From: Apostichopus japonicus
Taxonomy: Eukaryota > Echinodermata > Holothuroidea > Aspidochirotida > Stichopodidae
Reading direction: 5' to 3'
Assembly (NCBI RefSeq): GCF_037975245.1
Contig: NC_092579.1
Coordinates: 16,516,178 to 16,580,177 of the forward strand
Length of the DNA stretch: 64,000 bases
This document shows positions 11,525 through 26,500 of this stretch, piece by piece (position 1 is the stretch's first letter; every line of letters starts with the position of its first letter). Below the pieces are notes generated by a model that saw nothing but the letters and a program-made list of their open reading frames with translations, was not told the DNA's origin and made no database searches. The translations under genes and the position numbers were made by a program.

Positions 11525-12850
11525 GACTCACTCTCCCTTCCCAGCACCTGTCTCTGTTTCCTAGTAACTCTATCTCTCTCTATGTTCCCAGCACATGTCT
11601 CTGTTTCTATCTGTTTCCTAGTAACTCTCTCTCTGTTCCCAGCACCTGTCTCTGTTTCTATCTGTTTCCTAGTAACTCTCTCTCTGTTCCCAGCACCTGT
11701 CTCTGTTTCTATCTGTTTCCTAGTAACTCTCTCTCTCTGTTCCCAGCACCTGTCTCTGTTTCTCTCTGTTTCCTAGTAACTCTCTCTCTGTTCCCAGCAC
11801 CTGTCTCTGTTTCCTAGTAACTCTCTCGCTGTTCCCAGCACCTTCCTTTGTTTTCCAGTAACTCTTTCTCTGTTCCCAGCACCTGTCTCTGTTTCTATCT
11901 GTTTACTAGTAACTCTCTCTCCTTTCCCAGCACCTGTCTCTGTTTTCCAGTAACTCTCTCTCTCTTCCCAGCACCTGTCTCTGTTTCTATCTGTTTCCTA
12001 GTAACTCTCTCTCTGTTCCCAGCACCTGTCTCTGTTTCTATCTGTTTCCTAGTAACTCTCTCTCTGTTCCCAGCACCTGTCTCTGTTTCTATCTGTTTCC
12101 TAGTAACTCTCTCTCTGTTCCCAGCACCTGTCTCTGTTTCTATCTGTTTCCTAGTAAATCTCTCTCTGTTCCCAGCACCTGTCTCTGTTTCTATCTGTTT
12201 CCTAGTAACTCTCTCTCTCTCTCTGTTCCCAGCACCTGTCTCTGTTTCTATCTGTTTCCTATAGTAACCCTCTCTGATCCCAGCATCTGTCTCTGTTTCT
12301 ATCTGTTTCCTAGTAACTCTCTGTTCCCAGCACCTGTCTCTGTTTCCTAGTAACTCTCTCTGTTTCCTAGTAACTCTCTCTCCCCACCCAGCACCTGTCT
12401 CTGTTTCCTATAGTAACTCTCTCTCTCTGATCCCAGCATCTGTCTCTGTTTCTATCTGTTTCCTAGTAACTCTCTGTTCCCAGCACCTGTCTCTGTTTCC
12501 TAGTAACTCTCTCTGTTTCCTAGTAACTCTCTCTCCCCACCCAGCACCTGTCTCTGTTTCTATCTGTTTCCTATAGTAACTCTCTCTGATCCCAGCATCT
12601 GTCTCTGTTTCTGTCTGTTTCCTAGTAACTCTCTCTCTGTTCCCAACACCTGTCTCTGTTTCTATCTGTTTCCTATAGTAACTCTCTCTGATCCCAGCAT
12701 CTGTCTCTGTTTCTATCTGTTTCCTAGTAACTCTCTCTCTGTTCCCAACACCTGTCTCTGTTTCTATCTGTTTCCTAATAACTCTCTCTCTGTTCCCAGC
12801 ACCTGTCTCTGTTTATGTCTGTTTCCTAGTAACTCTCTCTCGCTCTTATA
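11525..12850 (+). repeat. Pyrimidine-rich minisatellite, about 51-bp unit with shortened variants
   Basis: The unit is built from CTCTCTCTGTTCCCAGCACC, TGTCTCTGTTTCTATCTG and TTTCCTAGTAA, repeated more than 20 times with loss or gain of CT steps and internal blocks. Its length (multiple of three) keeps long frames open, for example at 11848-12264, but the peptide is a direct readout of the repeat and is not a gene. Confidence 0.92.
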
Positions 12851-13322
12851 CTCTCTCCAGCCATAATCGTTACACTATGAGTATAATGATTAAGGAGCCG
12901 TTGCCTATAATGTTATGTTTAAAGTGTTTTTATTTCTATGCGTATTATTATGAAAATCATTGATAGAAAGCAATCATTGCTTATTTTCACAATGTCAACC
13001 GAAGTGATGCTGTACCTGTTACAAATAGCGACATGTTGTCAGGTTGTGAAAATGCAAGCAAACAAACAAACAAGCAAATAAGAAAGAAAAAACTCCGAAT
13101 TCGTGTAACAGGTTATGTTACAGTACTTTGGTACTGATGTTATGGATTTATTTTTAAAATTTATAACGTACCGTTCCAAGAACTAAAGAACGGCGAGGGC
13201 AAAAAAGACTTCCACAAAAGCAGTCATCATTTATATGATTGGTGGTTTTTCACGGCCTTAATCGCATTTCCCAGTATTTTGTGTTTATTATTAAATATGA
13301 TACTATACTTTTGTTCCTACAG

Positions 13323-13420
13323 CCAGTCTTGGTCAGATGAATCCGAGGAAGGAGTCCTTTGCAGCATCACTTACATACGGGCTACCTGCACAACCTGCAC
13401 AACCAGCAAATATCAGTCAG
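13323..13420 (+). other. Candidate 5' leader exon of the first carrier gene
   Basis: TTGTTCCTACAG precedes and GTATAT follows a 98-bp segment, matching splice acceptor and donor patterns. An ATG frame at 13337 stays open to the donor. Joining it to the next possible acceptor (TTTTTAG at 13538) gives a TGA before the carrier ATG, so it would be untranslated leader or an upstream open frame. No equivalent was seen in the second carrier gene, so support is weak. Confidence 0.25.
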
Positions 13421-13603
13421 GTATATCGACAGGGTCATAACTGTTTACCGTACAGTAACCGTCGTTAACTACCAGAGTTGTGACAGCATTCTGAATGATA
13501 ACTATAGATATTTTCGTCTCTGGTATATTGATTTTTAGCAATCTCCCACCATTGTACGGTCTTTGCCTTCTCAACTGAAAATCTGAAACTTCAATCATTT
13601 TAA

Positions 13604-13781
13604 ATGGAGAAGTGGATTCTTCTTGGAACGATTTTGATCAGGAAGATTTTGTTCTGTGGATCTGTAAAAGCAAATGGCGTGATCCTAGCTGACATAGTGA
13701 ACCAGTTAGATACTACCAACTCGCTGGTCGCCTGGGCCTTTTCACTACAAAATGGGATTGCTTTATTGATATGTGAGTATG

Positions 13782-13854
<73 letters not shown>

Positions 13855-13859
13855 CGTTT

Positions 13860-13945
<86 letters not shown>

Positions 13946-16900
13946 GTTCATACCCTAAAATAAGATTACATGAATTTATGGTCATCATTTCATATTAAAC
14001 GTTCAATGTGTCCACCATTAGATTCTATAATATATTATAAGGAACTTGTTGTGTCCCTGTTTTATCATTCATAATTTAATCCGTGCGTCATAAACCCAGT
14101 TTTCCTGACACGAAAAATACAGTATTCGATGAAAATGTTGACAATTTTGCGGGTAATCAGTTTTTAGATATAACAACAAGTACAACACAATACATGACTG
14201 TGACATATCTTTCTGTATTACAGTATAGTGGTTCGTCATGTGTTGATAATGTGAAGAAACTTAAAAGTACGGGTCTGTGGCAATGCAAATCGATTGATTG
14301 GAGTCACGATATTTTCTAGTGGGAAGGTACAATTAATGAATAGAACAATGGATGAATTGCGAATGCGTATTTATATATCAACTTCTCGGGCTTTCCTCTT
14401 CCGCGCTCATACTCTTTCGTACAAATTCAGAAAATTTAAGGTAATTCGTGAATGGCACTTTATTGATCTCTTTAAAGCCTTTACATAATAGCCCACTCTC
14501 ATGCATGAGCTCGATAGATCATACGGTGTATATATATAAGAGGGCATCCTTTGCAATTGTTCAGAAATTAGCTCCTAAGGCAATCGTTATACCAGTACGT
14601 TTGTGGCTAATATACCAAGACTTAAACCTACAAAATGTTGGTTGTGACGTGCCACAGGGGTATATTCTTGGACGGTCCTTTCCTACTTGGTTTTGATAAC
14701 GACATTCATCGTTCAAGTGATAATATATTAATGACTCAATATGTTGACACCAACCTGTAATGTCCTGGGACTCAGACCCTTTGTCAATTACTGTTAACTT
14801 ACTATTGAAGAAGAGTTGCATCATGCATTGATGTGGCTTCATCTCATGATATATTTGATCCAATCAAAAAGCAGTATACAAACAACAAAGTACGAAAGCA
14901 CAAAGCGGATCAGGATGTACAAAGGGAAACCAGATTCATATAGCCCGGAGGCCTGTACACCCTTACAATAAGAGACCTAGAACTAAAATAAATATATAAA
15001 TATATAATATTCACAAATAAACCATAAGAAAGATAAGAATTAAAAATGACAAATTACACATGTGATAAAGCTAAGAAATGTTCCTTAATATTGCACAAAA
15101 ATGACTGGTAAGAACCACACAAGAGCGAATTCCTGGTCTCAAGGGGAAGTTCATTCCAAATCCTAGGAAATTGGTTAACTCAATCAATTCATTTTTAAAA
15201 CATTTGTTCTTGCAAAAGCATGATTAAAAAGTAAATTATCAGTGTGGTGGGAATTTACAGTGATGTTTACAATAGCAGGACAAGAAATTTACCAAATGGG
15301 CACTTTGTAACAAAAGGAACCAATAGAAGTTCTTTATGCTAACAAACTTTCACCTTACTGCCAATAGTATCCGTTCTGTGATGTTCTCTATTCGCAACAA
15401 ATCGATCCCATCAAGTCGCAAGGGGCATAATATCTAAAACCCTGCAGATAAAATGTTATCAGGTTGTGCAGTAAATTGTTCAGGGTGCCTTTGAAAATAT
15501 ATATTGATAAGACCCCTAGTATGAACAGCCTAGTGTACCTTTCTTTTTCACAAAGTTATCTTCCCGTATCTATTTTCTGTACTGCCCAGAGAACGCCTGC
15601 GATAAAGCATTTGATTGATACTATTTGTATCGGACAGATCCTTGGGCATGTCAAATACAGTGGGCAAGCACATTCGTGGTAGGCAGAAACGGACTCTGAG
15701 GCATGTACAGTTTGCACGCAAGAAAAAGAATATTACAAACGACTTGACCAAGACTATCGAAAATACAGTTTTCGGTGACAATGTTAACAATTAAAAATTT
15801 TGTAAACATAATTTAAAAAATATTATAACTTAGCACCACATTTATTGTATATGCAGCAAAATTTCTAAAGGAGTCGGTATTCTTAACCGACTGAAAATTC
15901 GCTTATCAAAAAGAATTCCCCGTAATTTAGTTTGGTGTTTCAATCGTCTTTACGGGCACCAAGAAGGTGATTGTATCCCAGCAGCATTCCTGTAAATCGT
16001 TTGAATTCCACTCAGCGTTGTATAGCTCTTTGAGTGACCGTCTCAAGTTTGTACATACCAACGATAACCTTACAACTATTTTACAAAGCTCTTTTGTTAT
16101 CTAAGTATTCCTAACGTCTCCTCTCTTGTATCCCCTCTTCTTTTTTGTTTACTAGTCTAGCCTGGTTTCGTAAAGATGTGGATAAATAATGGGGTGAGCA
16201 AGGTGGGGTGAACGGGGTGGGGTGAGCCGGGTGGGGTGAGCCGGGTGGGGGTGAGCCGGGTGGGGTGTCCTTTGCTTTCTTTGTTTGTCAGTTCAAACTC
16301 GATCATTTTGCTCATTGGCCTGTTTTTCTTGCTCTCCGAAGATTTCTATTCCACACGTTTTCTTGTATGTATTTATTAGTATAGTCTCCTAAATCATTCA
16401 ATTATCTTTCCACTGTATGTGCTTCTGTTTGTGATTTATTAATTGTTGATGTTCTCATTATTATGTTTTAGCCAAGTTATCCCTTTTGAATTGGTTGTTT
16501 GATTGATTGAAATCAAATCTAAGAATTTCAACAACGAAAAAGACTCAATTTATGGTACATGAAAGAAACATTATATTCTCGATGGTCTATTGTTTTACAC
16601 TCCAACAGCTCCGTTGGTCATGTTTCTACTAAACTACTTCTCCGAGAGACAACTCTGCATGGTTGGTGGACTACTGGGTGGCCTGGGATACATCTACTGT
16701 GGCTTAATGATGACGTCAGTTTATCAACTATTTATAGGACTGTCAGTGTCAGGTATGTGGTACAACCATCCAAAAAAGGATGTATTTCAGAACTTGGTAT
16801 ACAAAAAGGTTTGCTGTATAGCCTGCCGTATATAGTAATTTAAAAACGCAAAATCGGTGATACATACTGTACATCAGAAGTTCTGAACAGGTACGTCACG

Positions 16901-19671
16901 TCACAGAGTTGTTACATGAAATAATAGTTTTGTTCAAGTTTTGTTGATTCCGTCGCTGGGCAAATCAATTAAGGCAGGCTATCGTTTCTGTGATTATAAA
17001 GGTTCATATTGTATTGGATTGTGTCGTGTCACACAGACCAAGCCACGTGATACATATACTAATTATATCATATCCTAACTGATGTCATTATGATACCGAT
17101 GTGATTAAAATCATGCACTAGGATGCTTTTGACTCTCGAGTTATCAATTGTTTCATCCTGTACCCAAAATGTCTCGAAAATTTAAGGAAAGCTTTTGTGT
17201 TATTTGTGACAAACCTGTCGTCTTAATACATTCTTTTCTGCCGATATCATACGAAATAGAGTGTTATTATCCAGTCCTTTTCCAGTCCTATACCTGAATT
17301 GCAGCTGAAACTCAGCACCGTAGCTTAATTAAGTCTCGAATAATTTTCTGTGCTGTTTTGGTAGTTTTCCTTCTGTAATATTATCAATTTTAACGACATG
17401 TGAGTGTTGTCCTGCAATCACTTTCTTTGAATGTTGTATTTCATGACATCATACGTGTACGTTTGTACATAATATGCAGCTGTTTACATGAATTTCAATA
17501 TGAATTTAACCAATGTTAAAATGTATATTTCAAGCATTTCACGACAGAACATACCTCGATGTGAAAGAAAGGAACTCCTGTATAAGCGTATGCGTGGAAT
17601 TCTTATAATAGCCACAGAAAAAAAAGCACGTTAGTTTGTTTTTCAAAGTTGTGTGTTATATATGAACATCACATATATCAACAACCAAATTTGCAAACTG
17701 CTAGCATTTCGTCGACAATATTTTGCAAGCAGGTCTATGAGATTTCTTTTGCTGTCTATAAGGTCAACTATATATGAGTATAGATTTACGACGTATATAA
17801 ATAGGCATATACATGTTACTTGGTTCCAACAAACAAGAAGGGGGGGAAAAACGTACTGAAGTAACATGAATTCTCATCTAACACACAGGCTTTGGATTCG
17901 GTCTAGCTATTTTGCCATCTTTTGTAAGTCTGCAGTATCACTTTCAACCTACGGAATTACCATTGATCATTTCTGCAATAGGCACATTTGATTACATAGG
18001 AGTAGCCATCTTGCCTCCAGTACTGCAGCTATTTCGTAGCGATTACGGACTGAAAAATTCATTAATTTTACTCGGTGCTCTTGCATTCAACGTAGCAACC
18101 TGCGGCGCGGCCGCGAGAAGGCCGCGCAATGTTAAACAAACTAATAACAAACAAACTAATGCAGTAAGACAACCTGATCAGGAGGAACCAGCAAGTAATA
18201 GAGATACGAAAGGCATCAGAAAACTTTTCTCGAATCTAAGAAGTTTATTTCAGCACAAGAACATAGGTATTCTGCTGATAGCTGAATTTGTCGCATTCTA
18301 TGTCTTTGCTTCTTGGGCCATCTTCTTAGTCTCTCTGGGAAAAACGCAAGGGTTGACCGATGAAGAATCTGTGTTTCTATCGACTGCCGGAGGACTTGGA
18401 GGTTTTATTGGGAAGTGCAGTGCAGCTGTACTTTTCAAGTTTAAACTGGTAAATCCTTTTACTGCAACGCTGATACCATGTTTTACTACGGCAGCTGTAT
18501 TCGTTGTCGCTACAATGTCCACGGATTTTCATATTCTCCTAGCTTTAATTTTCATCAGCGGGTTAACCCAAGGAATAAACAGTTCTTGCGTATTTTCATT
18601 GATGCCGGGTTCGGTCTGTCCATATCACTACAGGCAAATTCTTATTCTTGAATGTTTGTCATGTGGACTCGGAACTCAATTTTCGGGATACGTTTCAGGT
18701 AATGGTTTCCAATTCTTCGTTAATCAAGCCATCTCTCTCGGATGTCTTACTTTATATGTGGTTTTATAATTTTTACCATAACGTCTGTCTGTCGTCGGCT
18801 AGTGCGTCTGTCCCCTTCTGCAGTCATTCCGTCCGTCTCTCTCTTTATGTTTCTATATACGTATTTGCCTATCTGTAAACATGTCTATCAGTCTGTAACA
18901 AGGTCCTACTGACAACTGAGTGGACAGAGTGATCTGACTTAAAGGCATTGAAGACTCGCCCAAAGCAGCGTGCCGCCATCTTTAAAAAGTTAACTTTCCG
19001 TTGCTTGCAAGTTGCTTGCAAGTTTTTCCCTTGTCGCTACAAAATGCAGACAGTAATGAAAAGTGCTACCTTGTTATCTTTAGCTGTGACCTGAGATGTC
19101 CATCGCTGTATCGTTTGTACACTGTGCTGTGGGTATTGACCGCAGCCGTATGTATATCTGACTGTACACTAGTGTCTAATTACCGACTGTAGCAAGCTGA
19201 GTGTGTAATTTCTGCGATCGATGGTGGTGTCTGACACTTCTGTTACATCTCATTCGAAACTAGTTCAGATTACCGGCATTAGACGTTTCTCTTTGCGCGA
19301 GTCTTCACACCCTTTAAGGGATTGTTTGGTTTCTAAATGAGGATATATAGGTTGTCTTATATAGTAACGATTATGAGGCAGACTATATGTCGTATCTTCT
19401 TTCATAACGATTACAAGACATGTGATTACGATTCGGTAGTTGGAACTTGTTGTTAACAAACTACGTGAGAGGATTTTTCAATACGGGCTTAGGAGCCTAA
19501 TATCTTTTTTTTAAAAATCTCTCTCATGCAGGAACAATTCAAGACGTAACGGGATCTACCATCTATGTATATTTGTTCAACGCAATGCTCAACATTTTAT
19601 TAGTCCTGTTATCGATCTGGTGGGCGTGTGATCCAGAACCAAACCTGGAATGTGACAAGTCGTCGCTTTGA
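13604..19671 (+). CDS. SLC16/monocarboxylate-transporter-like carrier, copy A (4 exons, 420 aa)
   Basis: Coding exons are 13604-13772, 16609-16752, 17889-18698 and 19532-19671. Every intron is GT-AG in phase 1, and the joined frame is open to TGA. An in-frame TAA directly precedes the ATG, fixing the start. The protein follows the MFS/MCT plan: exon 1 gives TM1-2 ([22 protein letters not shown]), exon 2 TM3 ([16 protein letters not shown]), and exon 3 TM4-6, a charged loop rich in N/Q/K, and TM7-11. Exon 4 ends the last helix (YVYLFNAML) and a short tail. Two family signatures are degraded: the N-terminal DGGWGW-type motif is absent, and the TM5 basic YF-KRR motif is replaced by QYHFQPTE. It probably moves small organic anions or related solutes across the plasma membrane, but the substrate cannot be read from sequence. 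A tandem paralogue lies 10 kb downstream. Confidence 0.86.
13781..13940. repeat. (TA)n microsatellite in intron 1 of carrier A
   Basis: Two TA-repeat blocks (about 13783-13842 and 13866-13940) are separated by a short TATACGTTTCATACATA-like break. Long tyrosine/isoleucine frames across it are artefacts. Confidence 0.95.
14000..16150. other. Intron 1 of carrier A
   Basis: The first part (about 13945-14075) is alignable with the start of intron 1 of the second carrier (AGATTACAT, TTCAATGTGTCC, AAGGAACTTGTTGTGTCCC), showing that the duplication copied intron sequence too. The remainder contains no exon that I can support. Confidence 0.5.
16190..16268 (+). repeat. G-rich 15-bp minisatellite
   Basis: About five units of GGTGGGGTGAGCCGG lie in intron 1 of carrier A, 340 bp before exon 2. 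The regularly spaced GGGG runs could form a G-quadruplex in the coding strand or pre-mRNA. Confidence 0.85.
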
Positions 19672-20792
<1,121 letters not shown>

Positions 20793-21144
20793 TTATTCAG
20801 AAATGCAGGATACATAGCCATTTACATGGAATAATTTTACACAACAGTGTTACCTTGTTAATTCATAGTAAAACTTTATTCTGGTAGATTAGATGTCTTA
20901 AAAGAGTTTGCTGTTACAGATACTAACAAATTAAGCAATTTAGCCATAACATTCACTGAATTTTGAATAAACCATCACTTACTAACAAAAACAAAGATTT
21001 TTATCAATCAAGTTGACAAAATATAGCAAAGATTTTATATATGATTATTTTTGGTATGATTTTCCCAAAGCGAACATAAAATACCAGTATTTTTTGATAA
21101 ATAGTCATTTTGGGGCACGATGGATATATTGTACAAATTTGTTG

Positions 21145-22200
21145 TATCTTTAGGGCGTTCCAATACGCCCAACTAATATAGTGTAGCAATACACCTCTAC
21201 TTGCAATTGTTTTTATCTTTGGGGCGTACCGATACGCCCCAACCAGTTTCATGTAGCAAAACACCTCTACTATTAATTGTTCTTATCTTTGGGGCATACC
21301 AATACGCCCCTAAACAGTAGCAATATAACCCTACTAGCGATTGTTTCTATCTTTGGGGCGTACCAGTACGCCCCAACCAGTTAAGTGTAGCATTACACCT
21401 CTATGATAAATTGTATATATCTTTGGGGCGTACCAGTACGCCCAATCAGTTTAGTGTAAATAACACTCCAACCATTAGCGGGGCGTATTGGTACGCCCCT
21501 TAGAACTGTATTGCAAGCCACTAAATTTTGTAACTTCTTGGTGCTAAATGGCACTCCAACCAGTAGCGGGGCGTATTGGTACGCCCCTCAGAACTGTATT
21601 GTAAGCCACTAAATGTTGTTACTTCTTGGTGCTAAATGACACTCCAACCAGTAGCGGGGCGTATTGGTACGCCCCTTAGAACTATATTGTAAGCCACTAA
21701 ATGTTGTTACTTCTTGGGGCTAAATGACACTCCAACCATTAGCGGGGCGTATTGGTACGCCCTCAGAACTGTATTGTAAGTCACTAAATGGTGTTACTTC
21801 TTGGTGCTAAATGACACTCCAACCAGTAACGGGCGTATTGGTACGACCCTTAGAACTGTATTGCAAGCCACTTAATGGTGTTACTTCTTGGTGCTAAATG
21901 ACACTCCAACCATTAGCGGGGCGTATTGGTACGCCCCTCAGAACTGAATTGTAAGCCACTAAATGTTGTTTCTTCTTGGTGCTAAATGACACTCCAACCA
22001 GTAGCGGGGCGTATTGGTACGCCCCTCAGAGCTGTATTGTAAGCCACTTAATGGTGTTTCTTCTTGGTGTTAAATGACACTCCAACCAGTAGCGGGGCGT
22101 ATTGGTACGCCCCTCAGAGCTGTATTTTAAGCCACTTAATGGTGTTTCTTCTTGTGCTAAATGACACTCCCATGCAGTTGTGGGGTGTATTGGTTTCACT
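21145..22200 (+). repeat. Two-part satellite with a conserved hairpin core
   Basis: Five units of about 70 bp (cores near 21151, 21221, 21291, 21355, 21425) carry GGGGCGTACCRRTACGCCCC. About eight units of 88 bp (cores near 21480, 21568, 21656, 21744, 21831, 21918, 22006, 22094), plus a decayed one near 22180, carry GGGGCGTATTGGTACGCCCC. Each core is an 8-bp inverted repeat GGGGCGTA/TACGCCCC around a 4-nt loop (CCRR in the first part, TTGG in the second). Spacers differ between the two parts apart from an AACCAGT motif next to the core. Confidence 0.9.
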
Positions 22201-22616
22201 GATTCACTTTTTTGCAGGGACAAGTGGTATTTATCTTCCTTTTAATTCATGTAAGATAGTAACCTACTAAATTTCAGTTTATGGTCATGTATAGATAAAA
22301 TATAACATGAAATACATAAGTTGGTACAAACAAAGAATAATTTTCTCATTGTGTTATTTTTTGTCTCAAATTTATATATCTGCAGTATGATTACAATGCA
22401 TTTGCCTTTTTAACTCACATTTTGAAGGTTTATAGACAATGACAGTCATAGCGTAGATTTTTCCCTTATATATACCATATTTTTATACCCGAGTGCAAAC
22501 GTCATTAAAAGCAATATAATTTCTGGTAAATTTATCAATGTTGAACAAAAAGTTGTTTTTTCTAGGATAAAAGTCAGGATTAAAAAGTTCCTAGAAACCC
22601 TAAGTGTTTCCTAGCC

Positions 22617-23577
<961 letters not shown>

Positions 23578-26500
23578 ATGGAGAAGTGGATTCTTGTCGG
23601 AACGATTTTCATCAGGAAGCTGTTATTCAGTGGGACCGTAAAAGCAAATGGAGTAATCCTAGCTGACATAGTGAACCAGTTACATACAACCAACTCGCTG
23701 GTCGCCTGGGCCTTTTCACTACAAAATGGAATTGCTTTCTTGATATGTGAGTAATACCCTATAGACTAAAATGAAGATTACATAAATTTAAATGGTCATC
23801 ATTGCATATTAAATATGAAGTTCAATGTGTCCTCCACCATCAGATTCTGTAATATAATATAAGGAACTTGTTGTGTCCCCTTTTTATCATTTGTCATGTT
23901 TTGCTTTTCACTCACTGCTTTTCATCAACTGAAGGGGACAGATGCTCTTTCAGTCCATTAATATTCGAGAGAGGATAGCTCGTAGATGGTTGTGGCGTGG
24001 CTGAATGTAATAATCAATGATTTCATTAAGTATTGAGCTAACTCTTCAGAAATTATAATTGATACGAAAGAATCATGTCACTAAGCAGGACCAAGAACGG
24101 CAGGCTCACATCCAACGAGATTTAAATAGTTGTTACTGGATCACTGGTTCTCTAAAGAAGAGGACACATTTTGCCCCACTCGAGGGACAATGTGTAAAGC
24201 AATTTACGTGATCTAGGGTACTGGAAAGACAAGGGCCGTGTGTGTGGTATATGTTTGTGAGGGGTGTAGGGGAGGGGGTAATAATGGACGGGGAACCGCA
24301 ATGAACCCCAATATTAAATTTCTTCTCTTGATCTGATCTGTTGTGTCAGAGTGTGTTTTTATCACCATCATTCCTTGTATGCTGATATTTTTTTCCTAGT
24401 TGTAAATATCCGTGAACTAGGGATGGGCAGGCGATGAATGTGTGGTTGGGCGTGTCCCAGTCTCATTACGGGTATACTGTGTCTAAACTTGATTTGTTAC
24501 TCCTACCGTAGTATTAAAGTCAAAGTGTTCTATTCTTATTGGTTGTTATACAGTATAAGCCTACAGAAACATTGATTGCAGTGGAATCAACAAAGTTAGT
24601 GGCTTGATAGATTGCTTACTTGGTAGTTTTGTTTTGCCTGCCTGCGGTACAGCAGCACCCAGTGACGACGTTAAGTGACCGTCGCATTTCATTGTCTTTA
24701 GTAAGTAGTGATAGGGTTGCAGGGCACCCCGTCCCACCCTCACCCACCCATCCAGAGGTCGTAGATTGGAAAATTTGAGAAAATGTTTTTAGGATTTTTT
24801 TTAGAATTGTAGGAAGCATAATAGATCGTATAATTAATAGGAGGTAGTTTAGGACGTATTGTAGGAAGCATTTTGCATTTTTTTTTTAAGGAAAAGTGGT
24901 GGGGTTAAAGATGACGCTATAAAGATGACGTTGCATATAATATTTTATTATTATTTATATATAGACCTATATGCCTAGTGGTATAGAGCATATCTTAAAC
25001 TTGTTATGTTGACGATTATTTACATAATTAAGCATTGGGAGAAGTGTTTGGAATTAGCATACTATAACCCCTTTGTGTACATCATGCCGTCTATATACAG
25101 CGTTCATAAATGTCAATATTCCGACACGTACATTTTTGTTTTTGTCTTTCCTCAAACAGCTCCGTTTATCCTGTTTTTACTAAACTACTTCTCCGAGAGA
25201 AAACTCTGCATAATTGGTGGATTATTGAGTGGCCTGGGATACATCTACTGTGGCTTAATGATGACGTCAGTTTATCAACTATTTGTCGGACTGTCAGTTT
25301 CAGGTCGGTATGCCCTCATTTAGTTCTTAACATTTTCAGAATTATTAAAATGCAGGGGAAACACTTTTGCACGTTTTCCCTTTAAATCTTCTGCATTTCT
25401 TGCTATTGAAGACCGTAAAACTATATTAAGCCTGAGGATGGAGCTGCGTGAATTAACGCTGTTTTTACCCGTGCATGTGCGTTCAATGGCGTAAAATGTT
25501 ATAAGAAATTGAGGGATAGAAAACCGATCAGGGGCATTTATCAGATGAATTTTTCGTTTTGGGGATGCTACGGTGGCTCAGATTGGAGATTCGAAATAAC
25601 GACTAGTTTATGACCAAATTGATACTTTCTGTAAACTGCACAAACTCAGTGGTTCATCACAATTTTTGACTGTTCCCGTAGAAAAAGAAAAGAGAAACAG
25701 ATTATACCTGAAGACCTGACAATCTAGGCTACATGAAACGAAAAAAACAAATGATCATTTGGCTGCATGACGCCCTAATACACAGGATCCGACTGAATTA
25801 TTTAGTATACAGTGCTATGCAGCCCAAGTTGCAGAGTGAGGGGAAGAAACATTCTCCTGCCCCCACTTTTCAAAGCAGCATATTTGGCCCACCTGGTTCC
25901 ATCACCTATGCCATTTAATTTTGGATTTAGTTCAATCTGTCCCGGGTTGGACCACAGTCAAACGTAAAGTGCACAACATAAGTGATGGTACAGGTCTACT
26001 CAACAATGTGTTCTCAATGCTCCATCTACATAATTATGATTAACGTCACCCAATGCCCATGGTTGGCACAGGGGTTTGTGCCCCCCCCCCCCCACGCAGA
26101 GTGCAGACTACTAAGTGACATGACTCGTCATCGCACTCCTCCTTACATTGCCCCCCCCCCCGCACTCTTAAACTGTTAGTTTACCTCCTTAACTTTGTTG
26201 GTGTCTCCCCCCCCCCCCCCAACTCAGAATTCCTGGCTATGGGCCTGCGTCATAGCATCACTAATTATCAGTTATTATGAGTTATGCACAGTTTTTTACT
26301 TCTTTCAAATAACTAATAAAGATCAATAATAAATGTTGATCCCCTTAACGTGACGTATTCTCTCACTCATAGGTCTTGGATTCGGTCTAGCTATTTTGCC
26401 ATCTTTCGTTGCACTGCAGTATCACTTTCAACCTACGGATTTACCATTGATCATATCTACAGCAGGCACATTTGATTACATAGGAGTAGCCATCTTGCCT

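Noticed and set aside
11848-12264. 138-codon open frame in the pyrimidine-rich minisatellite
   Set aside because: The repeat unit length is a multiple of three, so the frame is open by construction; the peptide just repeats the unit.
13337-13420. Start of carrier A in an upstream exon that would add the missing N-terminal motif
   Set aside because: Joining it to the carrier exon meets an in-frame stop before the ATG at 13604, and the peptide has no DGGWG-like sequence.
13604-13942. 112-codon frame beginning with the carrier A start
   Set aside because: Only the first 56 codons are real; after the GT donor at 13773 the frame reads through intron and TA repeat.
21145-22200. CRISPR-like array of palindromic repeats with spacers
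   Set aside because: Spacers are themselves repeated within each block, periods are 70 and 88 bp, no cas genes are present and the host is eukaryotic; it is a satellite.
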